Positions 6,987 through 14,324 of a stretch of 21,486 nucleotides of DNA are shown in pieces. Position 1 is the first letter of the stretch; each line of letters begins with the position of its first letter. Source of the DNA: an uncultured Peptococcaceae bacterium. Its GTDB lineage: Bacteria; Bacillota; Limnochordia; Darwinibacteriales; Darwinibacteriaceae. Under the pieces are notes generated by a model that worked only from the letters and a program-made list of their open reading frames with translations, was not told where the DNA came from and did not search any database. The stretch is from contig CALKAR010000275.1 in NCBI GenBank assembly GCA_937988745.1, positions 1-21,486 on the forward strand, written 5' to 3'. The position numbers and the translations under genes were made by a program.

Positions 6987-8255
6987 TTGCTGGACGCGTT
7001 AAGAAACGCTATGCGCATTCCTGACCTGCGTCGGAAGATCATCTACACAGCAGCCATGCTAGCCATCTTCCGTGTTGGGTCATTCGTTCCTGTCCCAGGT
7101 GTGAATGCAGCCGCGTTAGCCGAACAGCTTGGCATTGACGGTGGAAACATTTTCGGTTTTCTCAACCTGTTTACAGGTGGAGCTTTGGCAAGATTTACCG
7201 TGTTTGCTTTGGGTGTAAGTCCCTACATTACGGCTTCGATTGTGCTCAACCTCCTGACAATTGTGATTCCAAAGCTGGAAGAACTGTCTAAGGAGGGGCC
7301 AGAGGGCCGTAAGGTAATCGAGCAGTACACCAGGTATGCAACTGTAGTGCTCGCTTTCATCCAGGCATTTGCGACAACCATGATGGCTCGTTCGTGGGGC
7401 GTGACCACAGTACCAGGCTTCTTTGGACTGGCACTGATCATGCTTACCCTAGTCGCGGGAACCATGCTGCTGATGTGGCTGGGTGAGAAGATTACAGAGA
7501 AGGGTATTGGAAACGGAATCTCCCTGCTTATTTTCATGGGTATCGTTTCGGAAATGCCTGGTAATGTAGTCAACTCCATCCAGGCGGCCAGGCTAGGCGC
7601 AGTCAGCGTTTTCAGCTTAATTCTGTACCTCGTTTTATCTGTAGTAATCATTGCCGCAGTTGTCTTGGTAGTACAGGGGCAGCGCCGGATTCCTGTGCAG
7701 TATGCTAAGCGGGTAGTTGGCCGCAGAGTATACGGTGGCCAATCGACTCACATTCCGCTGAAAGTGAACCAAGCCGGTGTTATTCCTGTAATCTTCGCAT
7801 CATCGGTCCTGACCTTCCCACTGACGCTGACTCAGTTTGTACCAGCGTTGGACTTTATCAACAGATGGTTGGGTTACGGTACTTTCGGGTACAATTTGGT
7901 TTTTGTGATACTGGTCATTTTCTTCACTTACTTCTATACAGCGGTAACCTTCAATCCTGTTGAGGTTGCCAACAACATGAAGAAGAACGGTGGCTATATC
8001 CCAGGACTTCGTCCAGGCAGGCCGACTGCTGAGTACTTGGATAGAGTCCTGACCCGCATCACACTGCCGGGCGCCATTTTCTTGGCCATCATCGCAGTGC
8101 TTCCATTCTTGGTGGCGGCCGTTACACGGGTACCCACTAACCTTCTCTATTTCGGAGGAACAGGTATTCTGATTATGGTAGGCGTTGCACTTGAGACAAT
8201 GCAGCAAATCGAAGCTCATCTGCTGCTGCGGCACTACGAAGGGTTCCTGAAATAG
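6987..8255 (+). CDS. secY: Protein translocase channel subunit SecY
   Basis: SecY forms the membrane channel, with SecE and SecG, through which unfolded proteins are exported or inserted. The 422-residue protein begins LDALRNAMRIPDLRRKIIYTAAMLAIFRVGSFVPVPGV and has the hydrophobic pattern of ten membrane segments. Hallmarks seen are the plug-region sequence GGALARFTVFALGVSPYITASI (about residues 64-85), GMGNGISLLIF-like EKGIGNGISLLIFMGI, the cytoplasmic loop VVQGQRRIPVQYAKR, and NPVEVANNMKKNGGYIPGLRPG. It starts at TTG 6987, directly adjoining the rplO stop, with GAGGTGAT (6975-6982) inside rplO as ribosome binding site. Translation is therefore likely coupled to rplO. Confidence 0.98.
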   Translation: MLDALRNAMRIPDLRRKIIYTAAMLAIFRVGSFVPVPGVNAAALAEQLGIDGGNIFGFLNLFTGGALARFTVFALGVSPYITASIVLNLLTIVIPKLEELSKEGPEGRKVIEQYTRYATVVLAFIQAFATTMMARSWGVTTVPGFFGLALIMLTLVAGTMLLMWLGEKITEKGIGNGISLLIFMGIVSEMPGNVVNSIQAARLGAVSVFSLILYLVLSVVIIAAVVLVVQGQRRIPVQYAKRVVGRRVYGGQSTHIPLKVNQAGVIPVIFASSVLTFPLTLTQFVPALDFINRWLGYGTFGYNLVFVILVIFFTYFYTAVTFNPVEVANNMKKNGGYIPGLRPGRPTAEYLDRVLTRITLPGAIFLAIIAVLPFLVAAVTRVPTNLLYFGGTGILIMVGVALETMQQIEAHLLLRHYEGFLK

Positions 8256-8272
8256 AAGGAGGCAGTTTAAAG

Positions 8273-8959
8273 ATGCGGTTGGTGTTGCTAGGCCTGCCAG
8301 GTGCGGGAAAGGGTACTCAAGGAAAGCACATTTCTGAGAAGTACGGTATCCCGCACATTTCGACAGGGAGCTTGATTCGAGGAGCAGTGGCATCCGATTC
8401 GCCCTTGGGGCGGGAGGCAAACAAGTACATCAGTAAGGGAAACCTGATTCCTGATGAGTTGGCTATTAAGATCCTGCACGAACGGCTGACAGAACCCGAT
8501 TGCGCCAACGGTTGGATTCTTGATGGTTTTCCTAGAACTGTGAGGCAGGCCGTCTTTCTTGACCAGCAGCTGGCTAAAATCGGATCTGAGGTACAAGTCG
8601 CTTTAGACATCCGCATTACCCCAGAGGAAGCCATTCGGAGAATATCTAAAAGGCGTGTCTGCAGTCAGTGTGGAGCCGTATACCACCTCACCCATTACCC
8701 TGCTAAAGGCGAGGGTGTGTGCGACAAATGTGGTGGGCAATTGGTACAGCGCCATGATGATACTGTAGAAACCGCCCGTAAACGCTTGGAGGTTCATATG
8801 ATACAGACACATCCTGTGGTTCACTTTTATGCCCAAAGCGGCAGGCTTTACAGTGTTGATGGAGAGGCACTGATTGGTGATGTCTTTGCCGAAGTGGACC
8901 GGTTGATCGCTCACTTCGCCAACGGCAGCGATGGAGCATCAGCAGGTGGTGTCCTGTGA
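8273..8959 (+). CDS. adk: Adenylate kinase with zinc-binding lid
   Basis: Adenylate kinase interconverts ATP plus AMP and two ADP. The P-loop GLPGAGKGT spans residues 7-15 and the AMP-site helix is ISTGSLIR (29-36). LDGFPRT (about 81-87) is present. The LID domain carries CSQC (Cys130, Cys133) and CDKC (Cys150, Cys153), the four-cysteine zinc site typical of Gram-positive enzymes. Two oddities: residue 33 is Ser where the common motif has Asp (STGD), and the protein is 228 residues, some ten longer than usual, through the tail ANGSDGASAGGVL. The ATG at 8273 follows GAAGGAGG (8255-8262). Its stop overlaps the map start by 4 nt. Confidence 0.97.
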   Translation: MRLVLLGLPGAGKGTQGKHISEKYGIPHISTGSLIRGAVASDSPLGREANKYISKGNLIPDELAIKILHERLTEPDCANGWILDGFPRTVRQAVFLDQQLAKIGSEVQVALDIRITPEEAIRRISKRRVCSQCGAVYHLTHYPAKGEGVCDKCGGQLVQRHDDTVETARKRLEVHMIQTHPVVHFYAQSGRLYSVDGEALIGDVFAEVDRLIAHFANGSDGASAGGVL

Positions 8960-9711
8960 TCGTACTGAAATCCTCTGATGAGCTGCTGGCGATGCGCAGG
9001 GCAGGTTTGGTCGTGGCCCGGGCCCACGAGATCGTGCGGGAAATGGTGCGTCCGGGAGTGACTACTCTCCAAATCGACCAAGCTGTAGAGGAGTTTCTCC
9101 GTAAAGAAAACGCCATTCCCGCCTTTAAAGGGTACCACGGCTACCCTGCCACTATTTGTGCCTCGGTCAACGAGGTGGTTGTGCACGGAATTCCAAGCTC
9201 AGATGTGGTTTTAGAAGAAGGTTCAATTATAGGTATTGATATCGGAGCATTTGTGGATGGATTTTGTGGAGACAGTGCTTGGACCTATCCTGTGGGCGAA
9301 GTGTCCGATGAGGTCAAGACCCTGCTTAAGGTAGGGGAAGAATCACTTTATCGCGGCATAGCTCAAGCAGTGGTTGGCAACCGCCTCTCTGATATTTCCC
9401 ATGCTGTCCAACAATATGCTGAGAGTTTCGGATTCTCTGTTGTGAGAGATTTTGTCGGGCACGGTATAGGGCGTAAGATGCATGAAGATCCGCCAGTTCC
9501 TAACTTTGGACGTCCTGGACGGGGGCCGCGGCTTAAGGCTGGAATGACCTTGGCTATCGAACCCATGATCAATGCAGGAGATTACGAAGTGGAAGTACTG
9601 GAGGACAACTGGACTGCCGTTACTAGAGATGGCAGCTGGTCGGTGCATTTTGAACACACCGTTGCCATCACCGATGATGGCCCGCAGATTCTCACAAGTC
9701 TGCAGGAGTGA
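8956..9711 (+). CDS. map: Methionine aminopeptidase, type I
   Basis: Removes the initiator methionine from new proteins as they leave the ribosome, after deformylation. The 251-residue pita-bread-fold enzyme has all five expected metal ligands: Asp95 (IGIDIGAF), Asp106 (FCGDSAW), His169 (FVGHGIGRKMHEDP), Glu202 (LAIEPMI) and Glu233 (HFEHTVAITDDGP). The substrate-binding His is likely in CASVNEVVVHGIP (about residue 76). The GTG start overlaps the adk stop (GTGA, 8956-8959), with AGCAGGTGG (8940-8948) upstream as ribosome binding site. No N-terminal SEC-C zinc extension is present. Confidence 0.97.
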   Translation: MIVLKSSDELLAMRRAGLVVARAHEIVREMVRPGVTTLQIDQAVEEFLRKENAIPAFKGYHGYPATICASVNEVVVHGIPSSDVVLEEGSIIGIDIGAFVDGFCGDSAWTYPVGEVSDEVKTLLKVGEESLYRGIAQAVVGNRLSDISHAVQQYAESFGFSVVRDFVGHGIGRKMHEDPPVPNFGRPGRGPRLKAGMTLAIEPMINAGDYEVEVLEDNWTAVTRDGSWSVHFEHTVAITDDGPQILTSLQE

Positions 9712-9715
9712 TTAA

Positions 9716-10003
9716 ATGGAACTCTTAAATCTAGGGCAGTTGGTGACATCTAGAGCCGGACGAGATGCAGGCCGGCGGTATGTTGTAGTTGGGTTCAGCG
9801 AACCTGGCTTTGCCTTGGTGGCTGACGGGAAGATTCGTAAGGTCAACCGTCCGAAACGCAAGAACGTTAAGCATCTCATAGCCCATCAGGCGCGTTTGTC
9901 GGAGGACTCGTTGTCTAATGGGAAGATCCGGCGTTTTATAGAGAGCCATTCTGCAGCGGAAAAACAAGGAGAGGAGGGTTCAACTGTCTATGGCGAAAGA
10001 TGA
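9716..10003 (+). CDS. KOW-domain RNA-binding protein (L14e/L27e-like)
   Basis: A 95-residue protein of the small KOW-domain family found in many Bacillota between map and infA (ybzG in Bacillus subtilis occupies this place). The N-terminal part, LNLGQLVTSRAGRDAGRRYVVVG, is the KOW motif, and VADGKIRKVNRPKRKNVKHL resembles eukaryotic/archaeal ribosomal proteins L14e and L27e. The C-terminal third is charged and low in pattern. It presumably binds RNA, perhaps ribosomal, but no precise role can be read from the sequence. It begins 4 nt after map at ATG 9716, and its last 14 nt overlap infA, so the three genes are likely translated in a coupled way. Confidence 0.85.
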   Translation: MELLNLGQLVTSRAGRDAGRRYVVVGFSEPGFALVADGKIRKVNRPKRKNVKHLIAHQARLSEDSLSNGKIRRFIESHSAAEKQGEEGSTVYGER

Positions 10004-10208
10004 TGCTATTGAAGTTGAAGGTACAGTCATAGAACCGCTTCCAAACGCAATGTTCCGTGTAGAGTTAGAAAACGGGCACAAGGTTTTGGCCCATATATCT
10101 GGTAAGATGCGTATGCACTTTATTCGGATTCTCCCCGGTGACAGAGTTACGGTGGAATTGTCTCCGTACGATCTGACTCGCGGACGAATTACGTATCGGA
10201 AAAAATAG
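9990..10208 (+). CDS. infA: Translation initiation factor IF-1
   Basis: IF-1 binds the A site of the 30S subunit during initiation and assists IF-2 and IF-3. The 72-residue protein is a single S1-type OB fold: AKDDAIEVEGTVIEPLPNAMFRVELENGHKVLAHISGKMRMHFIRILPGD and ending in SPYDLTRGRITYRKK, both nearly invariant in the family. The ATG at 9990 follows AAGGAGAGGAGGG (9966-9978). The start lies inside the end of the KOW gene. Confidence 0.98.
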   Translation: MAKDDAIEVEGTVIEPLPNAMFRVELENGHKVLAHISGKMRMHFIRILPGDRVTVELSPYDLTRGRITYRKK

Positions 10209-10232
10209 CAGCGGCTAAAGGGGGACAAAACA

Positions 10233-10346
10233 ATGAAGGTGAGACCTTCTGTAAAGCCGATTTGTGAAAAATGCAAGATTATCCGCCGTAAAGGGCGCGT
10301 TATGGTAATCTGCGAAAATCCCAGACACAAACAAAAACAAGGCTAG
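10233..10346 (+). CDS. rpmJ: 50S ribosomal protein L36, zinc-binding form
   Basis: L36 is the smallest large-subunit protein and binds 23S rRNA. The 37-residue product starts MKVRPSVKPICEKCKIIRR and ends NPRHKQKQG. Cys11, Cys14, Cys27 and His32 form the zinc site, so this is the zinc-dependent version. The ATG at 10233 is preceded by AAAGGGGG (10217-10224). It lies in the invariant position between infA and rpsM. Too short for most gene finders, but unmistakable. Confidence 0.97.
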   Translation: MKVRPSVKPICEKCKIIRRKGRVMVICENPRHKQKQG

Positions 10347-10371
10347 TTGAGATAAGGGGGTGTCCATTTAG

Positions 10372-10737
10372 ATGGCACGTATAGCAGGTGTAGATTTGCC
10401 GCGCGATAAGCGCATCGTGATCGGCTTGACCTATATCTATGGTATTGGCCGGAGCACGGCTGAGAAAATTGTTGATATCTGCGGAATCAACCCAGATACA
10501 CGGGTGCGTGACCTCACTGAAGATGAGGCAAACCGCCTTCGCGATATCATTGAGAAGCAATTAGTTGTCGAAGGCGACCTTCGGCGTGAAGTTAACATGA
10601 ATATCAAGCGGCTGCGGGATATCGGCTGCTACCGTGGTATCCGCCACCGCCGCGGCCTACCTGTCCGGGGTCAGCGTACAAAGACTAATGCGAGAACACG
10701 CAAAGGTCCTAAGCGCGTTCCTGGTAAGAAGAGATAG
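10372..10737 (+). CDS. rpsM: 30S ribosomal protein S13
   Basis: S13 lies in the head of the 30S subunit, contacts P-site tRNA and makes intersubunit bridges with L5. The 121-residue product opens ARIAGVDLPRDKRIVIGLTYIYGIGRSTAEKI, includes a helix-hairpin-helix-like region, and has the C-terminal family signature YRGIRHRRGLPVRGQRTKTNARTRKGPKR followed by a basic tail. ATG at 10372 follows AAGGGGGTG (10354-10362). First gene of the classical alpha operon. Confidence 0.98.
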   Translation: MARIAGVDLPRDKRIVIGLTYIYGIGRSTAEKIVDICGINPDTRVRDLTEDEANRLRDIIEKQLVVEGDLRREVNMNIKRLRDIGCYRGIRHRRGLPVRGQRTKTNARTRKGPKRVPGKKR

Positions 10738-10760
10738 GCTGATTGAAAGGAGGATATTAA

Positions 10761-11156
10761 ATGGCTAGACAACGTAGAGGACAGCGCCCACGCCGGAGGG
10801 AACGCAAGAATATCCCAACTGGCATAGCGCATATCCGTTCTACCTTTAACAATACAATTGTATCCATCAGTGACATGCAGGGGAATGTAGTTGCCTGGTC
10901 CAGCGCTGGTAACATGGGCTTTAAAGGTTCCAGAAAAGGTACACCATTTGCTGCTGGTATGGCAGCTGAAGCTGCTGCACGCGCCGCTATGGAACACGGC
11001 ATGCGTGAGGTAAACGTTTATGTAAAAGGCCCCGGCGCCGGTCGTGAGGCCGCCATCCGTTCTCTGCAGGCAGCGGGTATGGAAGTAACAACGATCAAAG
11101 ACGTGACACCAATTCCTTATAACGGATGCCGCCCACCAAAACGGCGGAGAGTCTGA
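10761..11156 (+). CDS. rpsK: 30S ribosomal protein S11
   Basis: S11 is on the platform of the 30S subunit near the E-site mRNA. The 131-residue product has a basic N terminus (RQRRGQRPRRRERKNIPTG), the family core AHIRSTFNNTIVSISDMQGNVVAWSSAGNMGFKGSRKGTPFAA, and the C-terminal TTIKDVTPIPYNGCRPPKRRRV. ATG at 10761 follows AAAGGAGG (10746-10753). In many relatives rpsD would come next; here the following 82 nt are non-coding and lead to rpoA. Confidence 0.98.
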   Translation: MARQRRGQRPRRRERKNIPTGIAHIRSTFNNTIVSISDMQGNVVAWSSAGNMGFKGSRKGTPFAAGMAAEAAARAAMEHGMREVNVYVKGPGAGREAAIRSLQAAGMEVTTIKDVTPIPYNGCRPPKRRRV

Positions 11157-11187
11157 TCAGGTTTGCTGACAGACGTTGTGTGGCCCA

Positions 11188-11206
11188 GTGTGGGATGGTC
11201 CCACAC
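11188..11206 (+). promoter_or_regulatory. Perfect 8-bp hairpin in the rpsK-rpoA spacer
   Basis: GTGTGGGA (11188-11195) and TCCCACAC (11199-11206) are exact complements around a 3-nt TGG loop. The stem is in the only sizeable spacer of the alpha cluster, 11157-11238, about 33 nt before the rpoA start. It is not followed by a T run, so it does not look like an intrinsic terminator. It could be an mRNA processing or stability element, a weak attenuator, or a site for feedback control. That function is inference only. Confidence 0.4.
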
Positions 11207-11238
11207 AGCCTGCTTAAGAAGGAGGGTGTACCAGAGCT

Positions 11239-12180
11239 ATGATCGAAATTGAAAAGCCAAAGATCGAGCAGGTAGAGTTAACAGAGGACTACGGCAAGTT
11301 TGTGGTAGAACCGCTTGAGCGGGGATATGGAATTACGCTCGGCAACAGCCTGCGTCGTATTCTGTTGTCTTCGCTGCCTGGAACTGCTGTGACATCCGTT
11401 CGCATCGATGGCATTCTCCACGAATTCTCGACTATTCCTGGAGTGGTGGAAGACACCGTTGATATAGTCCTCAATCTGAAGAAACTCCTGGTCAAGCTGC
11501 ATGTAGATGAACCAGTAACAATCCATGTTGTCGCTGATAAACCCGGGAAGTTTTTAGCTGGCGATATTGTCGTGGACCCAAGTGTGGAGATTCTCAATCC
11601 GGAGCTCCACATTGCCACGCTCGAAGAAGGCGCCAAACTAGAGATGGAAATCACAGTGGCTAAGGGCCGTGGATACGTCAGTGCTGAACGGAATAAAGAG
11701 CCCGATCATCCAATTGGCCTGATTCCTGTTGACTCCATCTTTACGCCTGTAAAGAAAGTCAACTATTCTGTTGAAGATACTCGGGTTGGACAGATTACAG
11801 ACTACGACCGCCTCGTTCTCGAGGTATGGACCGATCAGACCATCGCCCCAGACGAAGCGGTGAGTCTTGCAGCGAAAATTATGATGGAGCACCTGAAACT
11901 GTTCACCGACCTCACCGAGAGTGTGAGCGATGTTGAGATTATGGTGGAAAAAGAAGAAGAATCGATAGACCGCCTATTAGAGATGACAGTAGAGGAGCTC
12001 GACCTATCCGTACGTTCCTACAACTGCCTCAAGCGTGCCGGAATTAATACCTTGGCAGAGCTGACCAGGCGGACTGAAGAGGACATGATGAAGGTGCGCA
12101 ATCTCGGTAAGAAATCACTCGCGGAAGTCAAAGAGAAACTTGCGGAATTGGGGCTCTCCTTGCGGAAATCTGATGAATGA
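11239..12180 (+). CDS. rpoA: DNA-directed RNA polymerase alpha subunit
   Basis: The alpha dimer nucleates RNA polymerase assembly, and its C-terminal domain contacts promoter UP elements and activators. The 313-residue protein has the dimerising N-terminal domain with YGKFVVEPLERGYGITLGNSLRRILLSSLPGTAV (residues about 14-47), an insert domain with AERNKEPDHPIGLIPVDSIFTPVKKVNY, and a linker around EKEEESIDRL. The C-terminal domain is near residues 253-310 (LDLSVRSYNCLKRAGINTLAELT, then VRNLGKKSLAEVKEKLAELGL). ATG at 11239 follows AAGGAGGGTG (11219-11228). Length is typical of Bacillota. Confidence 0.98.
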   Translation: MIEIEKPKIEQVELTEDYGKFVVEPLERGYGITLGNSLRRILLSSLPGTAVTSVRIDGILHEFSTIPGVVEDTVDIVLNLKKLLVKLHVDEPVTIHVVADKPGKFLAGDIVVDPSVEILNPELHIATLEEGAKLEMEITVAKGRGYVSAERNKEPDHPIGLIPVDSIFTPVKKVNYSVEDTRVGQITDYDRLVLEVWTDQTIAPDEAVSLAAKIMMEHLKLFTDLTESVSDVEIMVEKEEESIDRLLEMTVEELDLSVRSYNCLKRAGINTLAELTRRTEEDMMKVRNLGKKSLAEVKEKLAELGLSLRKSDE

Positions 12181-12195
12181 GGTAGGTGAGTGAAG

Positions 12196-12534
12196 GTGAA
12201 ACTCAGAAAACTGGGAAGAAAATCTGGTCATAGAAAAATGCTGCTGCGCAATCAGGTAACGTCCTTTATTCTGAATGGCAGAATCGAGACCACTGAGGCA
12301 AAAGCCAAGACCATTAAGCCGCTGATCGACAAGATGGTAACCCTTGGCAAGCGCGGTGACCTGCACGCCCGCAGGCAAGCTGCCGCCTATCTGCTCGACC
12401 CCAAGGCTGTTCAGAAGTTGTTTGATGAAATTGCTCCTAAGTACGCAGAACGGAATGGCGGTTACACAACCCTTATTAAGACCGGATTCCGTCGCGGCGA
12501 TGCAGCACCCATGGCGGTTATCGAGTGGGTGTAA
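12196..12534 (+). CDS. rplQ: 50S ribosomal protein L17
   Basis: L17 contacts the exit-tunnel side of the large subunit. The protein is about 112 residues: KLRKLGRKSGHRKMLLRNQVTSFILNGRIETTEAKAKTIKPLIDKMVTLGKRGD, ending in NGGYTTLIKTGFRRGDAAPMAVIEWV, a complete short L17. The start is ambiguous. GTG at 12196 aligns with the usual family start (M-x-x-RKLGR) and has AGGTGA (12184-12189) 6 nt upstream. GTG at 12190 would add two residues and could use GAGGT (12179-12183). Last gene of the large cluster, followed by a probable terminator. Confidence 0.96.
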   Translation: MKLRKLGRKSGHRKMLLRNQVTSFILNGRIETTEAKAKTIKPLIDKMVTLGKRGDLHARRQAAAYLLDPKAVQKLFDEIAPKYAERNGGYTTLIKTGFRRGDAAPMAVIEWV

Positions 12535-12554
12535 TAGATAGCTGCCGGTGAGGT

Positions 12555-12587
12555 CGCAGAGGTTTATCCCTCTGCGTTCTCTGTTTT
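12555..12587 (+). terminator. Probable intrinsic terminator after rplQ
   Basis: CGCAGAGG (12555-12562) pairs exactly with CCTCTGCG (12569-12576) around a 6-nt loop and is followed by the T-rich but interrupted TTCTCTGTTTT. This should end or reduce transcription from the ribosomal cluster before the ECF genes. An outer pair, CTGCCG (12542-12547) with CGGCAG (12588-12593), brackets the hairpin. The imperfect T tract suggests partial read-through, and no clear promoter is visible before ecfA1. Confidence 0.6.
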
Positions 12588-12627
12588 CGGCAGAAAAGCG
12601 TGAGCTTTGGGGAGTGGAGGTGTTTTT

Positions 12628-13464
12628 GTGGCCGAGCCGCTGATTCGATTTGAAGAAGTCCATTTTAAATACAACGCCGGTACAGAACGGGAATGGGCTG
12701 CATTGCAGGATATCAACCTGGAGATTTATCCAGGAGAGTTTGTGGCTGTCTTAGGACACAACGGTTCAGGTAAATCTACTTTAGCCAAGCACTGTAATGC
12801 ATTGCTGATTCCTTCCGCAGGAAGAGTTTTTGTCAATGGACTAGATACCAGTGATGAGACTCGGGTCTGGGAAATCCGCCAGCAGATAGGCATGGTGTTT
12901 CAAAATCCAGACAACCAACTAGTAGCAACTACTGTGGAAGAAGATGTGGCCTTCGGCCCAGAAAACCTCGGCATTCCTTCCCAAGAGATTCAGCTCAGAG
13001 TGGATGAAGCTCTGCGAGCAGTGGGTATGGAAGAATACCGTCTGCATTCACCTCATCAGCTGTCTGGAGGTCAGAAGCAGCGGGTGGCTATTGCAGGCAT
13101 GATCAGCATGCGGCCTCAATGCATCGTTTTAGATGAACCTACAGCGATGCTTGATCCAGTAGGCCGGCGGGAAGTAATGGAGACCATTCACCATCTAAAC
13201 AAGACCGAGAATATTACCATAGTCCATATCACGCACCATATGGATGAAGTCATCGATGCCGATCGGGTAGTGATCATGGCCGGTGGTCAAATCGCCCTCC
13301 AAGGCACACCTAAAGAGGTTTTCTCGCAGATCGATCTCCTGCGTCGTCTTCACCTTGATGTTCCGCAGGTCACAGACCTGGCACATCGTTTGAAACGACA
13401 TGGGTGTTCCCTACCTGATGGGATTACGAGAGTAGACGAGTTGGTGATGCACCTATGTCCATAA
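12628..13464 (+). CDS. ecfA1: ECF transporter ATP-binding subunit EcfA1
   Basis: One of two ABC ATPases that, with EcfT, power substrate-specific S components for vitamins or metal ions. The 278-residue protein has Walker A GHNGSGKST, a Q-loop in GMVFQNPDNQLVATTVEEDVAFGPEN, signature LSGGQKQRVAIAG, Walker B CIVLDEPTAMLDP and the switch His in IVHITHHMDEV. The frame is open up to a TTG at 12607. The GTG at 12628 is 7 nt after GGAGG (12616-12620) and gives the normal start AEPLIRFEEVHFKY, so it is chosen. Its end overlaps ecfA2 by 10 nt. Confidence 0.95.
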   Translation: MAEPLIRFEEVHFKYNAGTEREWAALQDINLEIYPGEFVAVLGHNGSGKSTLAKHCNALLIPSAGRVFVNGLDTSDETRVWEIRQQIGMVFQNPDNQLVATTVEEDVAFGPENLGIPSQEIQLRVDEALRAVGMEEYRLHSPHQLSGGQKQRVAIAGMISMRPQCIVLDEPTAMLDPVGRREVMETIHHLNKTENITIVHITHHMDEVIDADRVVIMAGGQIALQGTPKEVFSQIDLLRRLHLDVPQVTDLAHRLKRHGCSLPDGITRVDELVMHLCP

Positions 13465-14324
13465 GAGTTGAGAACTTATCCCATATTTACAACGAAGGCA
13501 CACCCATGGCCCGAGTGGCGCTTAGGGACGTAAACTTAAGCATTGAAGACGGTGAGTTCATTGGACTGATCGGTCATACAGGTTCAGGAAAATCCACTCT
13601 TATTCAGCATTTCAATGGTCTTTTAGCGCCCACAGAGGGTAAAGTCTATGTCGATGGTATAGACTTGAGTGCTAAGGACACCAGTCTGCGGGCAATCAGG
13701 CAGAAAGTCGGTATGGTTTTTCAGTATCCAGAACACCAGTTGTTTGGTGAAACGGTATACGAAGACGTGGCTTTTGGCCCCCGCAACGCTGGAGTTAATG
13801 AGGACGAGGTAGCTCAGAGAGTAAAAGAGGCCCTGGAATGGGTTGGACTAGATTATGAGGCGTTGAAGGATCACTCGCCTTTTGAGCTGTCTGGTGGACA
13901 GAAGCGCCGGGTAGCGATTGCCGGTGTGCTGGCGATGCGCCCAGGAGTCTTGATCCTCGATGAGCCCACGGCTGGACTTGACCCAGAAGGTTCAGCTGAA
14001 ATTCTGGGAAAAATCCAGGATCTGCACAAGCGCAGAGGGATTACTGTTATCTTAGTAAGCCACAGCATGGAAGATGTAGCTCGCCTGTGCAGCCGTTTGA
14101 TTGTCATGGAACACGGGGGAATTGTGCTGGATGGCACTCCGAAGCAAGTATTTTCGCAGATTGACCGGCTGCGAGAGATGGGGTTAGGGGTTCCACAGGT
14201 AACCGAGGTGATGCACGAACTTAAGCGTCGCGGACTGCCTGTTCAAACGGACGTCCTGACTCTGGAGGAAGCTGAGGCCGAATTACTTCGCGTATTGGAG
14301 CTGAGACGCCATGGCACTGTTTAA
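13455..14324 (+). CDS. ecfA2: ECF transporter ATP-binding subunit EcfA2
   Basis: Second ATPase of the ECF module, forming a heterodimer with EcfA1 under the membrane. The 289-residue product has Walker A GHTGSGKST, Q-loop region GMVFQYPEHQLFGETVYEDVAFGPRN, signature LSGGQKRRVAIAG, Walker B VLILDEPTAGLDP and VSHSMEDVARLC. The FQYPEHQLF sequence is the usual EcfA2 version of the Q-loop, against FQNPDNQLV in EcfA1, which supports the assignment of the two. It overlaps ecfA1 at its start and ecfT at its end (14 nt), a compact translationally coupled set. Confidence 0.95.
   Translation: MSIRVENLSHIYNEGTPMARVALRDVNLSIEDGEFIGLIGHTGSGKSTLIQHFNGLLAPTEGKVYVDGIDLSAKDTSLRAIRQKVGMVFQYPEHQLFGETVYEDVAFGPRNAGVNEDEVAQRVKEALEWVGLDYEALKDHSPFELSGGQKRRVAIAGVLAMRPGVLILDEPTAGLDPEGSAEILGKIQDLHKRRGITVILVSHSMEDVARLCSRLIVMEHGGIVLDGTPKQVFSQIDRLREMGLGVPQVTEVMHELKRRGLPVQTDVLTLEEAEAELLRVLELRRHGTV

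Noticed and set aside
7223..8420. Long - strand frames opposite secY and adk, up to 206 codons
   Set aside because: Complementary-strand shadows of conserved genes. Codon pattern and product composition do not look like real proteins.
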